From Candidatus Bathyarchaeota archaeon (GTDB taxonomy: Archaea > Thermoproteota > Bathyarchaeia > Bathyarchaeales > Bathycorpusculaceae), in contig JAGTQT010000024.1 in the NCBI GenBank assembly GCA_018396615.1, positions 1 through 17,159 on the forward strand: DNA of 17,159 nucleotides. The letters are read 5' to 3'. Shown here in pieces: positions 7,461 to 13,509 of this stretch. The notes below the pieces were generated by a model. The model was given only the letters and a program-made list of their open reading frames with translations, was not told the origin of the DNA and ran no database searches. Within the stretch, counting starts at the first letter, position 1; each line of letters opens with the position of its first letter. The position numbers and the translations under genes were made by a program.

Positions 7461-7498
7461 CGTGATTTTTTGGTCTCGTGTTCTTCTGGGCGTGGAAT

Positions 7499-7505
7499 GT
7501 ATAAA
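7499..7505 (-). promoter_or_regulatory. TATA box of the kinase cassette
   Basis: On the minus strand this reads TTTATAC within CCGATTTATACATTCC. Transcription would begin near 7476, about 16 bases before the TTG at 7460. Assigned by composition and spacing. Confidence 0.5.
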
Positions 7506-7517
7506 TCGGTTATGAAC

Positions 7518-7544
7518 ATCTAATTTAGATTCTGAATTGGAATC
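7518..7544. promoter_or_regulatory. Palindromes upstream of the kinase cassette promoter (possible operator)
   Basis: ATCTAA-T-TTAGAT (7518-7530) is a perfect 13-base palindrome, and GATTC-7-GAATC (7528-7532 with 7540-7544) overlaps its edge. They lie 12-40 bases upstream of the TATA box of the kinase cassette, where an archaeal activator or regulator could bind. No factor is known for them. Confidence 0.35.
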
Positions 7545-7569
7545 AGCAAGCGACTAGGAGCTTTCTGCT

Positions 7570-8001
7570 TTACGCCAAAGCCCTATGCCTAGTCCATTTT
7601 GGGGCGCTGACGTTTGCTACAGAATCGATGCTTGGAACATATGGTTTAATGTCTATTATCGGTGAACCTTCTAGAGCGTCGAGCCCCTGTACCCTGAGAA
7701 TGCACGTTTTTTTCTCGAGTAGTTCTACAACAGACAGACCTATAGGATTTGGGCGGCTTGGGCTCCGGCAGGCAAAAACCCCTGTTTTCACATTTACTTT
7801 GTATCTACGTGGGAAAACTTGAAGTGTTCTTCTGTCTTTCTCGTTGTCGCGAAGATGCATCCAGTAAAGAATAATTATATGAGAGTACTCTTCTATGCCC
7901 TTCAACCCTTCGCAGTAATCTGGATGTATCGCCACATGTGCTTCTTCTATCGTAGTTTTTCTCACTGTTCCTATGAAGCGCAGCCTACCGTTCAGACTCA
8001 T
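7570..8001 (-). CDS. trmO: TrmO/TsaA family tRNA (t6A37)-N6 methyltransferase
   Basis: This 143-residue protein belongs to the UPF0066/TsaA-like beta-barrel family, founded on TrmO. TrmO uses S-adenosylmethionine to methylate the N6 of threonylcarbamoyladenosine at position 37 of certain tRNAs. Signature stretches are seen: RSPSRPNPIGLSVVELL near residues 79-95, and the GLDALEGSPIIDIKPYVPSID region near 104-124. The length equals a one-domain archaeal member, without the extra C-terminal domain of the bacterial enzyme. The start ATG at 8001 has GAGGGT about 7-8 bases upstream. Archaeal members have been tested little, so the exact tRNA substrate is inferred from the family. It stands alone, upstream of and co-directional with the kinase cassette, which has its own promoter. 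Confidence 0.93.
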   Translation of the reverse strand: MSLNGRLRFIGTVRKTTIEEAHVAIHPDYCEGLKGIEEYSHIIILYWMHLRDNEKDRRTLQVFPRRYKVNVKTGVFACRSPSRPNPIGLSVVELLEKKTCILRVQGLDALEGSPIIDIKPYVPSIDSVANVSAPKWTRHRALA

Positions 8002-8037
8002 TTTCTTACCCTCGATTTAGACTTTTAAAGTGCTAGT

Positions 8038-8045
8038 TGATAAAA
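8038..8045 (-). promoter_or_regulatory. TATA box of trmO
   Basis: TTTTATCA on the minus strand would place the transcript start near 8017, leaving a leader that contains the GAGGGT ribosome binding site. A second AT element (TTTAAA, 8024-8029) is nearer, but would put the start at the ATG itself. The rest of the divergent 8002-8211 region holds no other gene that I can see. Confidence 0.35.
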
Positions 8046-8163
8046 CTTCTACTGCTCGTCTACGGCTTCAGATGCTTCAGCTTAGTAAAAGAATGCACGA
8101 AAGGGTTTGTTGACAAGAAAAAAATAGATGTGAATTGGCGATACAGTTTTTCGATTCATAAGT

Positions 8164-8170
8164 CTTTAAT
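8164..8170 (+). promoter_or_regulatory. TATA-like element of the 74-residue protein gene
   Basis: CTTTAAT would give a transcript start near 8193, just ahead of the AGGGTGA ribosome binding site at 8198-8204. Inferred from spacing. Confidence 0.35.
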
Positions 8171-8211
8171 GGTTTTTAGCACAAGTTGTTTGATTGCAGG
8201 GTGAAATCGTC

Positions 8212-8436
8212 TTGAACGAGCAAATGCTTCAAGCTTGCAAAGAGTTGGTTGACGACGCTAAAATGGGATGCGCCGACCTTGTTTTTAAGGAAGTATGCCT
8301 TGAAATCCTGTCCAGAGCACGAAACATTCTAACAGAAAAACAGTTCAGGAAGCTAGTTGCCTACGCTGCCGAAAGAATGAAGGAAAAAATCCCCTTTGAG
8401 CTACAGCAAGAGCTGATGGCGCGAGGCAAAGTCTAG
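8212..8436 (+). CDS. Small helical protein of unknown function
   Basis: I do not recognise this protein. From TTG at 8212 it is 74 residues, charged and predicted all-helical by composition, with no membrane segment, no signal peptide and no zinc motif (its three Cys are scattered: QACKEL, MGCADL, EVCLEI). The frame is open from 8194, with TTG there as another possible start. AGGGTGA lies 7 bases before TTG 8212 and a TATA-like element sits 45 bases before it, favouring 8212; an ATG at 8224 is a third choice. Codon use resembles neighbouring genes, and the frame has a plausible start signal and promoter, so it is likely real. No partner gene suggests a function; it is divergent from trmO. Confidence 0.6.
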   Translation: MNEQMLQACKELVDDAKMGCADLVFKEVCLEILSRARNILTEKQFRKLVAYAAERMKEKIPFELQQELMARGKV

Positions 8437-8489
8437 AAGCAGGCTCAATGTACACTTATCCACAACCAGAAGCCAAAACAGGCAAAAAT

Positions 8490-8510
8490 GCGGCGGTTTC
8501 GCCCTGCCGC
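8490..8510 (+). terminator. GC-rich hairpin in the 8437-8736 region
   Basis: GCGGC (8490-8494) pairs with GCCGC (8506-8510); alternatively GGCG-GTTT-CGCC (8492-8503) forms a tight inner hairpin. It lies about 55 bases after the small protein gene in otherwise AT-rich sequence and is followed by a modest T-containing stretch, so it may end that transcript. No strong U-tract is seen. Confidence 0.3.
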
Positions 8511-8553
8511 GTTATTCTACCGCTATTTCACAATGTCTAGGCAAGCTTGCAGC

Positions 8554-8682
8554 CTATCTTTCGCAGAAACCTATACCGAACTCACAATCTGGAACGGCAT
8601 TCATCAGCGCCTCATAAAGATCTTCGACTGTCTTGATGAAGTGTACGGTTCCTAGGATCACGTTGCAGTCTTGGGCACCTCG
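8554..8682 (-). pseudogene. Decayed fragment of an adenosine-specific kinase (DUF355) gene
   Basis: The 300-base stretch 8437-8736 has no intact gene. Reading the minus strand in one frame from about 8682 gives RGAQDCNVILGTVH, then FIKTVEDLYEALMNAVPDC, then EFGIGFCER and a stop (TAG, 8554-8556). This corresponds to the N-terminal part of the archaeal adenosine-specific kinase family (NVI-GQSHFIKTVEDLYEAL followed by FG-AFCEASG, as recalled). There is a TGA in the same frame at 8686-8688 just before it. After the TAG the similarity fades into codons with a further TAA. The intact protein is about 160 residues, so only about 40 codons of recognisable sequence remain and neither end is functional. 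It has no start codon signal. It is co-directional with the downstream MFS gene. Confidence 0.72.
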
Positions 8683-8736
8683 TTTTCAAAGGTTTTGAAC
8701 CTGAGCATAAAAATAGTCTGTGGCGTTGGCTGGCTC

Positions 8737-10017
8737 TTAAGATTTAATAGCTTTCATTTTAGCAACCTTTGCCGCAAACAGTGCCGTGCCAACGGCAACG
8801 ATGATTGAGGAAGCATAGAAAGTGTTGATGTATGCTACGTTCGTAGGGAGCCCGAGAATTCGGGTTTGAAAGTCTGCAAGTGGTCCTCCTACAAGAAGCC
8901 CTGAAGGACCCCAGCTTAAAGCCATCACCGTGTTGTATTTGCTGAACAGTCTTCCCCTTTTGTCTTTGGGAATGATGTCTCCTGCAAGGGCAAAGCCCAC
9001 GGTCTGCACTGTCCAAAATGACATACCATTCAGACCGTAAACTGCTGCAATGAAGAATAAATCTGTGGATAGGCTGTAACCTAGGGGCGTGAGAATGGCT
9101 AAGACTAAACCTGCTAACAAAGTTTTTTCTTTTCCTATTTTGTCCGAGATCCATCCGCATGTTAGGCTCGCCGGCATTCCTCCAAGAGTCCATGCGGTAA
9201 GTATAAGGCTCATTTCTGCTGCACTTTTGCCTAGTCCTGTTGGAAGCTGGAGGAAAAGGAGAAAGACTTGGCTTATGCATGTGGCGCCTACCACTACTAT
9301 TATGAGGGATACTAGGAACCAATTGTATTTTTCAGAGCTGTAACTCGAAGCCACATCATAGTCATTGTTTGTTAAATTTTTTTCACCTTTTGTTGTCGTA
9401 TTCTTTTTGATTAGTCTCGAAGCAACAATCATTATTGCGGCACTTGTAATAAGCATGGCTATAACTATATAGAATATTGTTCCTTCACGGAAGCCTTGCC
9501 CGTCGTTGTAAAGAAAACCGGCGAAGTTGATGCCGATCATCCTTCCCAGCGAGGCTATAAAGTTGAGGGTTCCAACGATGCCCCCGCGATTTCTACTCGT
9601 GGTCGCATCTGTTAGCAGTGCAGCCCACCCCACGTCAGACATAGACCAGAAGAACTCTAAAAGTGAAAGCCCAAGAATCAGCGACAAGCCAGCTGCAAAA
9701 TCTGCCTGCCAGCTTAGCAGTGCCTTATGAATAAGGTAAACAATGAAGTAGAAGGCGGCGGCTATTGCTTCTCCTGTGATGACTAGTTCTACTCTGAGTT
9801 TATGTCTATCTGAGATTCTTCCCCATAGCAAATTCTGTCCTAAAGCAGAAGCCACCATATTCATTGTGCCCAGCATGGTTGTATAGGTAACAGTCTTCAT
9901 TAGCATGAATAGGTAGTTAATCATGAAAGTGTAGAATATGCCTCTTCTGACAAATGACAGAAACTGGAATAGCGCAAGGTTCAGAAATACGGTCTTTCTG
10001 GTTGGCTGCTGAGACAC
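8737..10017 (-). CDS. MFS permease
   Basis: This is a major facilitator superfamily transporter of about 426 residues in the cytoplasmic membrane. About 12 hydrophobic helices can be traced in two halves, separated by a charged loop (KKNTTTKGEKNLTNN region, about residue 210). Motif-A-like loops are WGRISDRHKLRVEL in the first half and CGWISDKIGKEKTLL in the second. The start is GTG at 10017, 4 bases after the phosphoesterase stop, with CAGGGT about 6 bases before it; an in-frame TTG at 10044 would overlap that gene by 23 bases. The near-contact makes it a co-transcribed partner of the phosphoesterase gene. The substrate (drug, sugar, organic acid) cannot be told from sequence. Confidence 0.92.
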   Translation of the reverse strand: MSQQPTRKTVFLNLALFQFLSFVRRGIFYTFMINYLFMLMKTVTYTTMLGTMNMVASALGQNLLWGRISDRHKLRVELVITGEAIAAAFYFIVYLIHKALLSWQADFAAGLSLILGLSLLEFFWSMSDVGWAALLTDATTSRNRGGIVGTLNFIASLGRMIGINFAGFLYNDGQGFREGTIFYIVIAMLITSAAIMIVASRLIKKNTTTKGEKNLTNNDYDVASSYSSEKYNWFLVSLIIVVVGATCISQVFLLFLQLPTGLGKSAAEMSLILTAWTLGGMPASLTCGWISDKIGKEKTLLAGLVLAILTPLGYSLSTDLFFIAAVYGLNGMSFWTVQTVGFALAGDIIPKDKRGRLFSKYNTVMALSWGPSGLLVGGPLADFQTRILGLPTNVAYINTFYASSIIVAVGTALFAAKVAKMKAIKS

Positions 10018-10021
10018 TTTT

Positions 10022-10462
10022 TTACCCTGTTTTAGTGTTGTCAAACCCTCGCAGATGCCGCGGCGGCTTCTGAAGAGTTTTTGCTGCTTTCTTTTTAATT
10101 AAAAGCCAGTTTTTGTCTCCCTTAAACTTTATCAGCGCATAATCTCCTTGAAGTTTCGTGCCGTGAAGTATGAATTCAATCTTTTCATTTGTTCTAGACT
10201 TTAACATATACGTGCCCTTATCCCAGATTTCGACCTTTCCAGCGCCATATTCACCTCTTGGTATTGTTCCCTCAAAATTCGCATACCCAAGTTCGTGATC
10301 CTCAACCTGCACGGCAAGTCTTTTTACGCCCGTCTCCATAGGGGGTTCTTTGGGTACTGCCCAGCTTTTAAGAACACCGTCCATTTCAAGTCTGAAATCG
10401 TAGTGTAGATGAGTTGCATAGTGTTTTTGAATAACGAAGATTGCGGTGGCTGAATGGGGCAT
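10022..10462 (-). CDS. Stand-alone LigD-type DNA 3'-phosphoesterase (PE domain)
   Basis: This is a single-domain homologue of the phosphoesterase module of bacterial NHEJ ligase LigD, which trims 3'-phosphates and 3'-ribonucleotides at DNA ends. From ATG 10462 it has 146 residues. The metal and catalytic residues known from Pseudomonas LigD (H42, H48, D50, R52, H84, Y88) map with the same spacing to H14, H20, D22, R24, H56 and Y60, in QKHYATHLHYDFRLEMDG and VEDHELGY. The family stretch EGTIPRGEYGAG follows. No ligase or primase domain is attached, as in known archaeal stand-alone PE proteins. An in-frame GTG at 10471 would add 3 residues; GTGA 5 bases ahead of the ATG favours 10462. It lies between an Lrp regulator gene and an MFS gene on the same strand and probably shares a transcript with the latter. 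Confidence 0.94.
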   Translation of the reverse strand: MPHSATAIFVIQKHYATHLHYDFRLEMDGVLKSWAVPKEPPMETGVKRLAVQVEDHELGYANFEGTIPRGEYGAGKVEIWDKGTYMLKSRTNEKIEFILHGTKLQGDYALIKFKGDKNWLLIKKKAAKTLQKPPRHLRGFDNTKTG

Positions 10463-10508
10463 GGCTGTCACTGCTTTGACTTAGGTGTGTTATCTAGTAA
10501 AAACCTTG

Positions 10509-10581
10509 TGACCAAACAAATTTTCTGGAGAACATTTCTGAACGCTTAAGGAAGCATTCAAGTTGCCGATATCTTTGGTCA
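10509..10581. repeat. Nested inverted repeats between the Lrp and phosphoesterase genes
   Basis: TGACCAAA (10509-10516) and TTTGGTCA (10574-10581) are perfect 8-base inverted copies. Inside them lies a hairpin at 10539-10560, TGAACGCTT-AAGG-AAGCATTCA, which pairs at 8 of 9 positions around a 4-base loop. The set fills most of the 141-base gap. It may be a terminator or attenuator for the Lrp gene, or a pair of operator half-sites for the phosphoesterase/MFS unit. No U-tract follows the hairpin on the minus strand. Confidence 0.5.
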
Positions 10582-10603
10582 AGCGTATAATCTCTTGATT
10601 CTG

Positions 10604-11158
10604 TTACTCAATTTCCTTTTTACACGCTTGCTTTTCCGTGATTCTTTCACTTCTTAGAATGTACCTTGCCAGAGAACTAAAACTCAAAGGCAAAAAATGA
10701 TCTTTATCGGTTAGATCTATGACAAAGCTTTGAACTTCACCAGCTTTCACGAAAGTCTGGTTTTTCAGAAACCTCATGAAGCTGCTGTACATTGGATAAT
10801 CCTCGTGCAGCGAGATAATCACTCTGTCAGCTTCGCATCCCATGCCGCTCATTCCAAGGATAATCGAAGAGCTTTCCCTGTTAATCATTTCACGAACGTC
10901 GTTTCTTGCTTTTTCAAGTTCTTCGCGCGTTAAATGCTCTCTCAGTTTTGCAAAGGTAATAGCCATTATTTCAAACCCGATCTCCGCGAAGTCAGGCAAA
11001 ATCGTGTACTCCTTAACGTAACCTTTTGTCTCCAGCCTTTTTAGAGTTCGGCTGACCGTGGGCTGAGAAACCCCTAGAGCCTTAGCTAGCTCCCGGTCGC
11101 TTCTTCTGCTATTTTTCATTAGTTCACAAAGCAGTCTTAGCTCGATTTTGTTCAACAC
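10604..11158 (-). CDS. Lrp/AsnC-type winged-helix transcriptional regulator
   Basis: This 184-residue DNA-binding regulator has an N-terminal winged helix at residues 1-60, with the Lrp-like helix-turn-helix in DRELAKALGVSQPTVSRTLKRLE followed by KGYVKEYTILPDFAEIGF. The remainder (about 65-184) is not a canonical RAM/AsnC effector domain that I can recognise. It keeps the alternating alpha/beta pattern and a Gly-Met-Ser-Gly-Met-Gly-Cys stretch near residue 105, so it may be a divergent effector-binding or oligomerising domain. The start is GTG at 11158 or the following TTG at 11155; AGGA lies 4 or 7 bases before them. It sits upstream of the phosphoesterase/MFS pair on the same strand and divergent from tRNA-Ala. 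An inverted repeat at its transcription start suggests autoregulation. Confidence 0.9.
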   Translation of the reverse strand: MLNKIELRLLCELMKNSRRSDRELAKALGVSQPTVSRTLKRLETKGYVKEYTILPDFAEIGFEIMAITFAKLREHLTREELEKARNDVREMINRESSSIILGMSGMGCEADRVIISLHEDYPMYSSFMRFLKNQTFVKAGEVQSFVIDLTDKDHFLPLSFSSLARYILRSERITEKQACKKEIE

Positions 11159-11166
11159 AGTTTCCT

Positions 11167-11179
11167 AGCAAGTATTGCT
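11167..11179. promoter_or_regulatory. Candidate Lrp autoregulatory operator
   Basis: AGCAA-GTA-TTGCT is a perfect inverted repeat with a 3-base centre. It lies just ahead of the Lrp start codon and over the predicted transcript start (about 26 bases from the TATA box at 11188-11195). Binding here would block RNA polymerase, the usual mode of autorepression by archaeal Lrp proteins. The link to this regulator is inference from position. Confidence 0.4.
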
Positions 11180-11187
11180 TGAATCGG

Positions 11188-11195
11188 GTTAAAAA
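11188..11195 (-). promoter_or_regulatory. TATA box of the Lrp-type gene
   Basis: TTTTTAAC on the minus strand, with a transcript start expected near 11166. Assigned by composition and spacing. Confidence 0.45.
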
Positions 11196-11259
11196 CATTT
11201 TATCAATTCTAAACAAGTTCGAGTAATCTCCGCAAGTAAGCTTAGCGTTTATCTGAAAG

Positions 11260-11268
11260 CCTTAAATC
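11260..11268 (+). promoter_or_regulatory. TATA box of tRNA-Ala
   Basis: CCTTAAATC lies about 24-32 bases before the first base of the tRNA, the normal archaeal distance for transcription starting at or a few bases before the mature 5' end. Confidence 0.5.
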
Positions 11269-11291
11269 TGTCTCTGAAGACCAAAAAGTGA

Positions 11292-11369
11292 GGGCTGGTA
11301 GTTCAGTCTGGTATGAATGCCTGACTTGCACTCAGGAGGTCGGGGGTTCAAATCCCCCCCAGTCCACCA
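11292..11369 (+). tRNA. tRNA-Ala (anticodon UGC), CCA encoded
   Basis: A complete cloverleaf can be drawn. The acceptor is GGGCTGG paired with CCAGTCC, including the G3-U70 wobble that identifies alanine tRNAs. The D stem is GTTC/GAAT. The anticodon stem is CCTGA/TCAGG around loop CTTGCAC, whose middle TGC reads GCA codons. The variable region is AGGTC, and the T stem is GGGGG/CCCCC around TTCAAAT. The discriminator is A at 11366 and the CCA at 11367-11369 is in the DNA. No intron interrupts the anticodon loop. It is divergent from the Lrp gene and followed directly by the promoter of the exported protein gene. Confidence 0.97.
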
Positions 11370-11370
11370 A

Positions 11371-11378
11371 ATATATAA
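11371..11378 (+). promoter_or_regulatory. TATA box of the exported protein gene
   Basis: ATATATAA begins 2 bases after the tRNA CCA end and 50 bases before the ATG at 11421, giving a predicted leader of about 20 bases. CCAA-7-TTGG (11379-11393) lies between it and the start and could be a regulator site. The TATA box may also mark where tRNA transcription ends. Confidence 0.4.
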
Positions 11379-11420
11379 CCAACAAGTTATTGGAAGTTGC
11401 TTGGAAAAGCTGGTTAGAGG

Positions 11421-12224
11421 ATGAACAAGCCTGCTTTAACTGTTTTTCTCGTCATCTGTCTACTCCTTAGTTTTAACACTGTTAGGGCGTTAGTGGTGAA
11501 CGGTGAGCTTCAAGTGTTGTTCTCCTTAGACATTCCGACGATAGATGGTCAGTGGACAACAGCAACTGAGTGGACTGATGCGAGTGAAACAAAGCTTGAG
11601 AACACTGTTAACATGACGGGTTATCTTCGAGTAAAGCATAATTCTACGTGTATCTTTATTCTCCTTGACTTTGCAACGGATTATTCACGATCCACCTACG
11701 ACCTTGTGGGAGTATGCTTCGACAGGTTTGACAACGGAGGGATTCTCCCGCAGAGTGACGATTATCTTTTCGGCATCCAAGCTGGGCAGACTCCGAGTCA
11801 AGTTGACATTTTCCAAGGAACTGGGACAGGAGAGCAGCCGAGAGACGCGTGGACAAGGGTTTTTCTGTTTGACGTGGAAGGAAGAGCGAACTATTCCCAT
11901 GTGAACGATCCTTACGAGGGAACCCTAGACCACCGGACATACGAGTTTCAGATTCCATGTAAGTATCTAGGCGCCGCAGAAGGCTATGGATTCTATGCTT
12001 TTGCCTGCGACTATCACAGCAACTCGATGCTTGAATGGCCTTTGAATGCAGGCGGTAACTGGACAAGAATGCAGCCTCTTTTCAATGTTCCGCCTTCGCC
12101 ACAGAACTGGGGAACCATGGCAGACAACTTTATACCGGAATTTTCTTCAAACATTTTTGCATTGCTTCTAATCCTCGCGGTTCTTGCTGCTACTTTGGTT
12201 AACAAGAAAAAGTTCAGGCTCTGA
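11421..12224 (+). CDS. Exported surface protein with CBM9/DOMON-like domain and PEF-type C-terminal sorting tail
   Basis: This protein of 267 residues has a signal peptide at 1-23 (NKPALTVFLVICLLLSF core). It has an extracytoplasmic body and a C-terminal tripartite tail: IPEF at 238-241, a hydrophobic helix at 244-260, and NKKKFRL. This tail is the type cut by archaeosortases in archaea (PEF-CTERM-like), with the protein then lipid-anchored. The body contains IDGQWTTATEWTDAS followed by beta-rich stretches (YLRVKHNSTCIFILLDF, YEFQIPCKYLG), the pattern of CBM9/DOMON-like sugar- or haem-binding sandwiches; that fold is an inference. Four N-glycosylation sequons are present (N64, N74, N157, N213), consistent with the cell surface. 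The ligand is unknown. It is convergent with the second MFS gene. Confidence 0.85.
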   Translation: MNKPALTVFLVICLLLSFNTVRALVVNGELQVLFSLDIPTIDGQWTTATEWTDASETKLENTVNMTGYLRVKHNSTCIFILLDFATDYSRSTYDLVGVCFDRFDNGGILPQSDDYLFGIQAGQTPSQVDIFQGTGTGEQPRDAWTRVFLFDVEGRANYSHVNDPYEGTLDHRTYEFQIPCKYLGAAEGYGFYAFACDYHSNSMLEWPLNAGGNWTRMQPLFNVPPSPQNWGTMADNFIPEFSSNIFALLLILAVLAATLVNKKKFRL

Positions 12225-12248
12225 CAAAAAGACACATGCTAGGTGATT

Positions 12249-13460
12249 TTATTCTTCTTTTAGTTTTGTCAAGGCAAGTAGGATAAGGAAGGGCATTGCG
12301 GCAAGAGAGACAGCAAAAACGTGGTATGGGCTTATGGAGTAAAGGTAGCCTCCCACGTATGATGCAATGAAAGCTGCAGCCAAACCTAGAGTCTGAGGGA
12401 TAGAAACCCACAATCCTCGTCTGTTTTCTGGGGCGTTTGTTCCTATGAATGCGTTTACAATTGCGCCTGTTACCCATGATCCACCTAAGAGAAACGCAAA
12501 AGTCATCAACAGTGGGATTTCCCAAATCCAGGTCAGCGGTGCAATCGCTAACGTGTAGCATAGCAGGCAAAGTGCTATGGCGTTGGATTTTTTTTCTCGG
12601 TCGCCTAAATAGCCGATTATTATGCCTAGCACGGTTATTCCTGCGTAATGGAAGGATCCGAAGATTCCTATGTAAAATTCGCCAAGCTTGATTTCTTCGG
12701 ATAGAAATGTTTGGATGAAGAGTCTGGTGATGCTTATGAAGAAGCTTGCGATCATGAAGAAGACTGCCCAAAACAGCATTACGCGTCGTAGTTGTCCTTT
12801 GTGATCTGAGGGATTGATTGGCTTGCTGATTTTTGGATTCGTTTTAGGCGGGTGCTGGCTGCTTAGAAAGAAGAAAACTGCTGTTGCCACGGCGATCAGC
12901 AAAGTGGAGATGTGAAATACGGTGCGCATGCCTACAATCGTTGCCAGATATCCGCCAGCTGCAGGTGCAAACACGTAGCTAAGCGAGTAGCTTGACCATA
13001 CAAGGGAAATAGCGGAAGCCAATCTTCTCCTATCGTTCATTGAAGTGATAATGTAGGCGTTCGCCGCGGGCACTCCAACCATTGATATGCCCCAGCAAAC
13101 CGCTCCTGGGATCAGTTGCGCCCAGTTGGTAGCGAGGGAATAGAAAAGTGGTGAGAGAACCCATGGTGTCCAAGCGAAAATTAGAATCTTCTTTCTATCA
13201 AATCGGTCTGCTAGCAAGCCTCCTGGAATCGGCATTAGTGCTGACGCTCCATATAGGGCGGAGAAGACGAGTCCGAGTTGTACGTAGTCTGCTTGTAGTG
13301 ATCTGACGTAGATTGGAAAGACCCAGAAGTAGAGTCCTTCGCCGAATGCTCCGATCACGTTGGATATGCATATCAGCCAGATGTCTCTTGGGAATTCCCA
13401 GATGGGAAGGTGTCTGAGCATGGGTTTGGCGTGCCATGGGATTTTCGTTGTTTGACTCAT
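12249..13460 (-). CDS. MFS permease (second)
   Basis: This 403-residue transporter of the major facilitator superfamily has about 12 membrane helices, inside the cytoplasmic membrane. Motif A is clear in the loop between helices 2 and 3, GGLLADRFDRKKILIF (about residues 80-95), with a weaker version in the second half (GYLGDREKKSNAI). A charged linker (HPPKTNPKISKPINPSDHKG, about 203-222) separates the halves. GAGGG lies 5-6 bases before the ATG at 13460. It follows the aminotransferase gene on the same strand with a 49-base gap that contains a possible TATA box, so it may be co-transcribed or have its own promoter. The substrate is unknown; an amino-acid-related compound would fit the neighbour, but that is only inference. 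It is not a duplicate of the MFS gene at 8737-10017 as far as I can see. Confidence 0.93.
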   Translation of the reverse strand: MSQTTKIPWHAKPMLRHLPIWEFPRDIWLICISNVIGAFGEGLYFWVFPIYVRSLQADYVQLGLVFSALYGASALMPIPGGLLADRFDRKKILIFAWTPWVLSPLFYSLATNWAQLIPGAVCWGISMVGVPAANAYIITSMNDRRRLASAISLVWSSYSLSYVFAPAAGGYLATIVGMRTVFHISTLLIAVATAVFFFLSSQHPPKTNPKISKPINPSDHKGQLRRVMLFWAVFFMIASFFISITRLFIQTFLSEEIKLGEFYIGIFGSFHYAGITVLGIIIGYLGDREKKSNAIALCLLCYTLAIAPLTWIWEIPLLMTFAFLLGGSWVTGAIVNAFIGTNAPENRRGLWVSIPQTLGLAAAFIASYVGGYLYSISPYHVFAVSLAAMPFLILLALTKLKEE

Positions 13461-13479
13461 TTTTTCCCTCTGTTAGGTC

Positions 13480-13490
13480 AATTCAGAATT
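13480..13490. promoter_or_regulatory. AATTC-N-GAATT palindrome before the second MFS gene
   Basis: This perfect 11-base palindrome sits 20 bases upstream of the MFS start codon, at the transcript start expected from the AT-rich TTTTAAAT element at about 13508. Its core ATTCNGAAT recurs upstream of the kinase cassette at 7529-7537. It could be an operator; short AT-rich palindromes also arise by chance. Confidence 0.25.
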
Positions 13491-13509
13491 AAGGATTGTT
13501 TGCTATCAT

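Noticed and set aside
8759..9322. 187-codon minus-strand ORF inside the first MFS gene
   Set aside because: Out-of-frame shadow; the MFS frame shows membrane helices and motif A.
11288..11470. 60-codon plus-strand ORF across the tRNA
   Set aside because: It is a translation of tRNA-Ala itself (a known type of spurious ORF) running into the upstream part of the exported protein gene.
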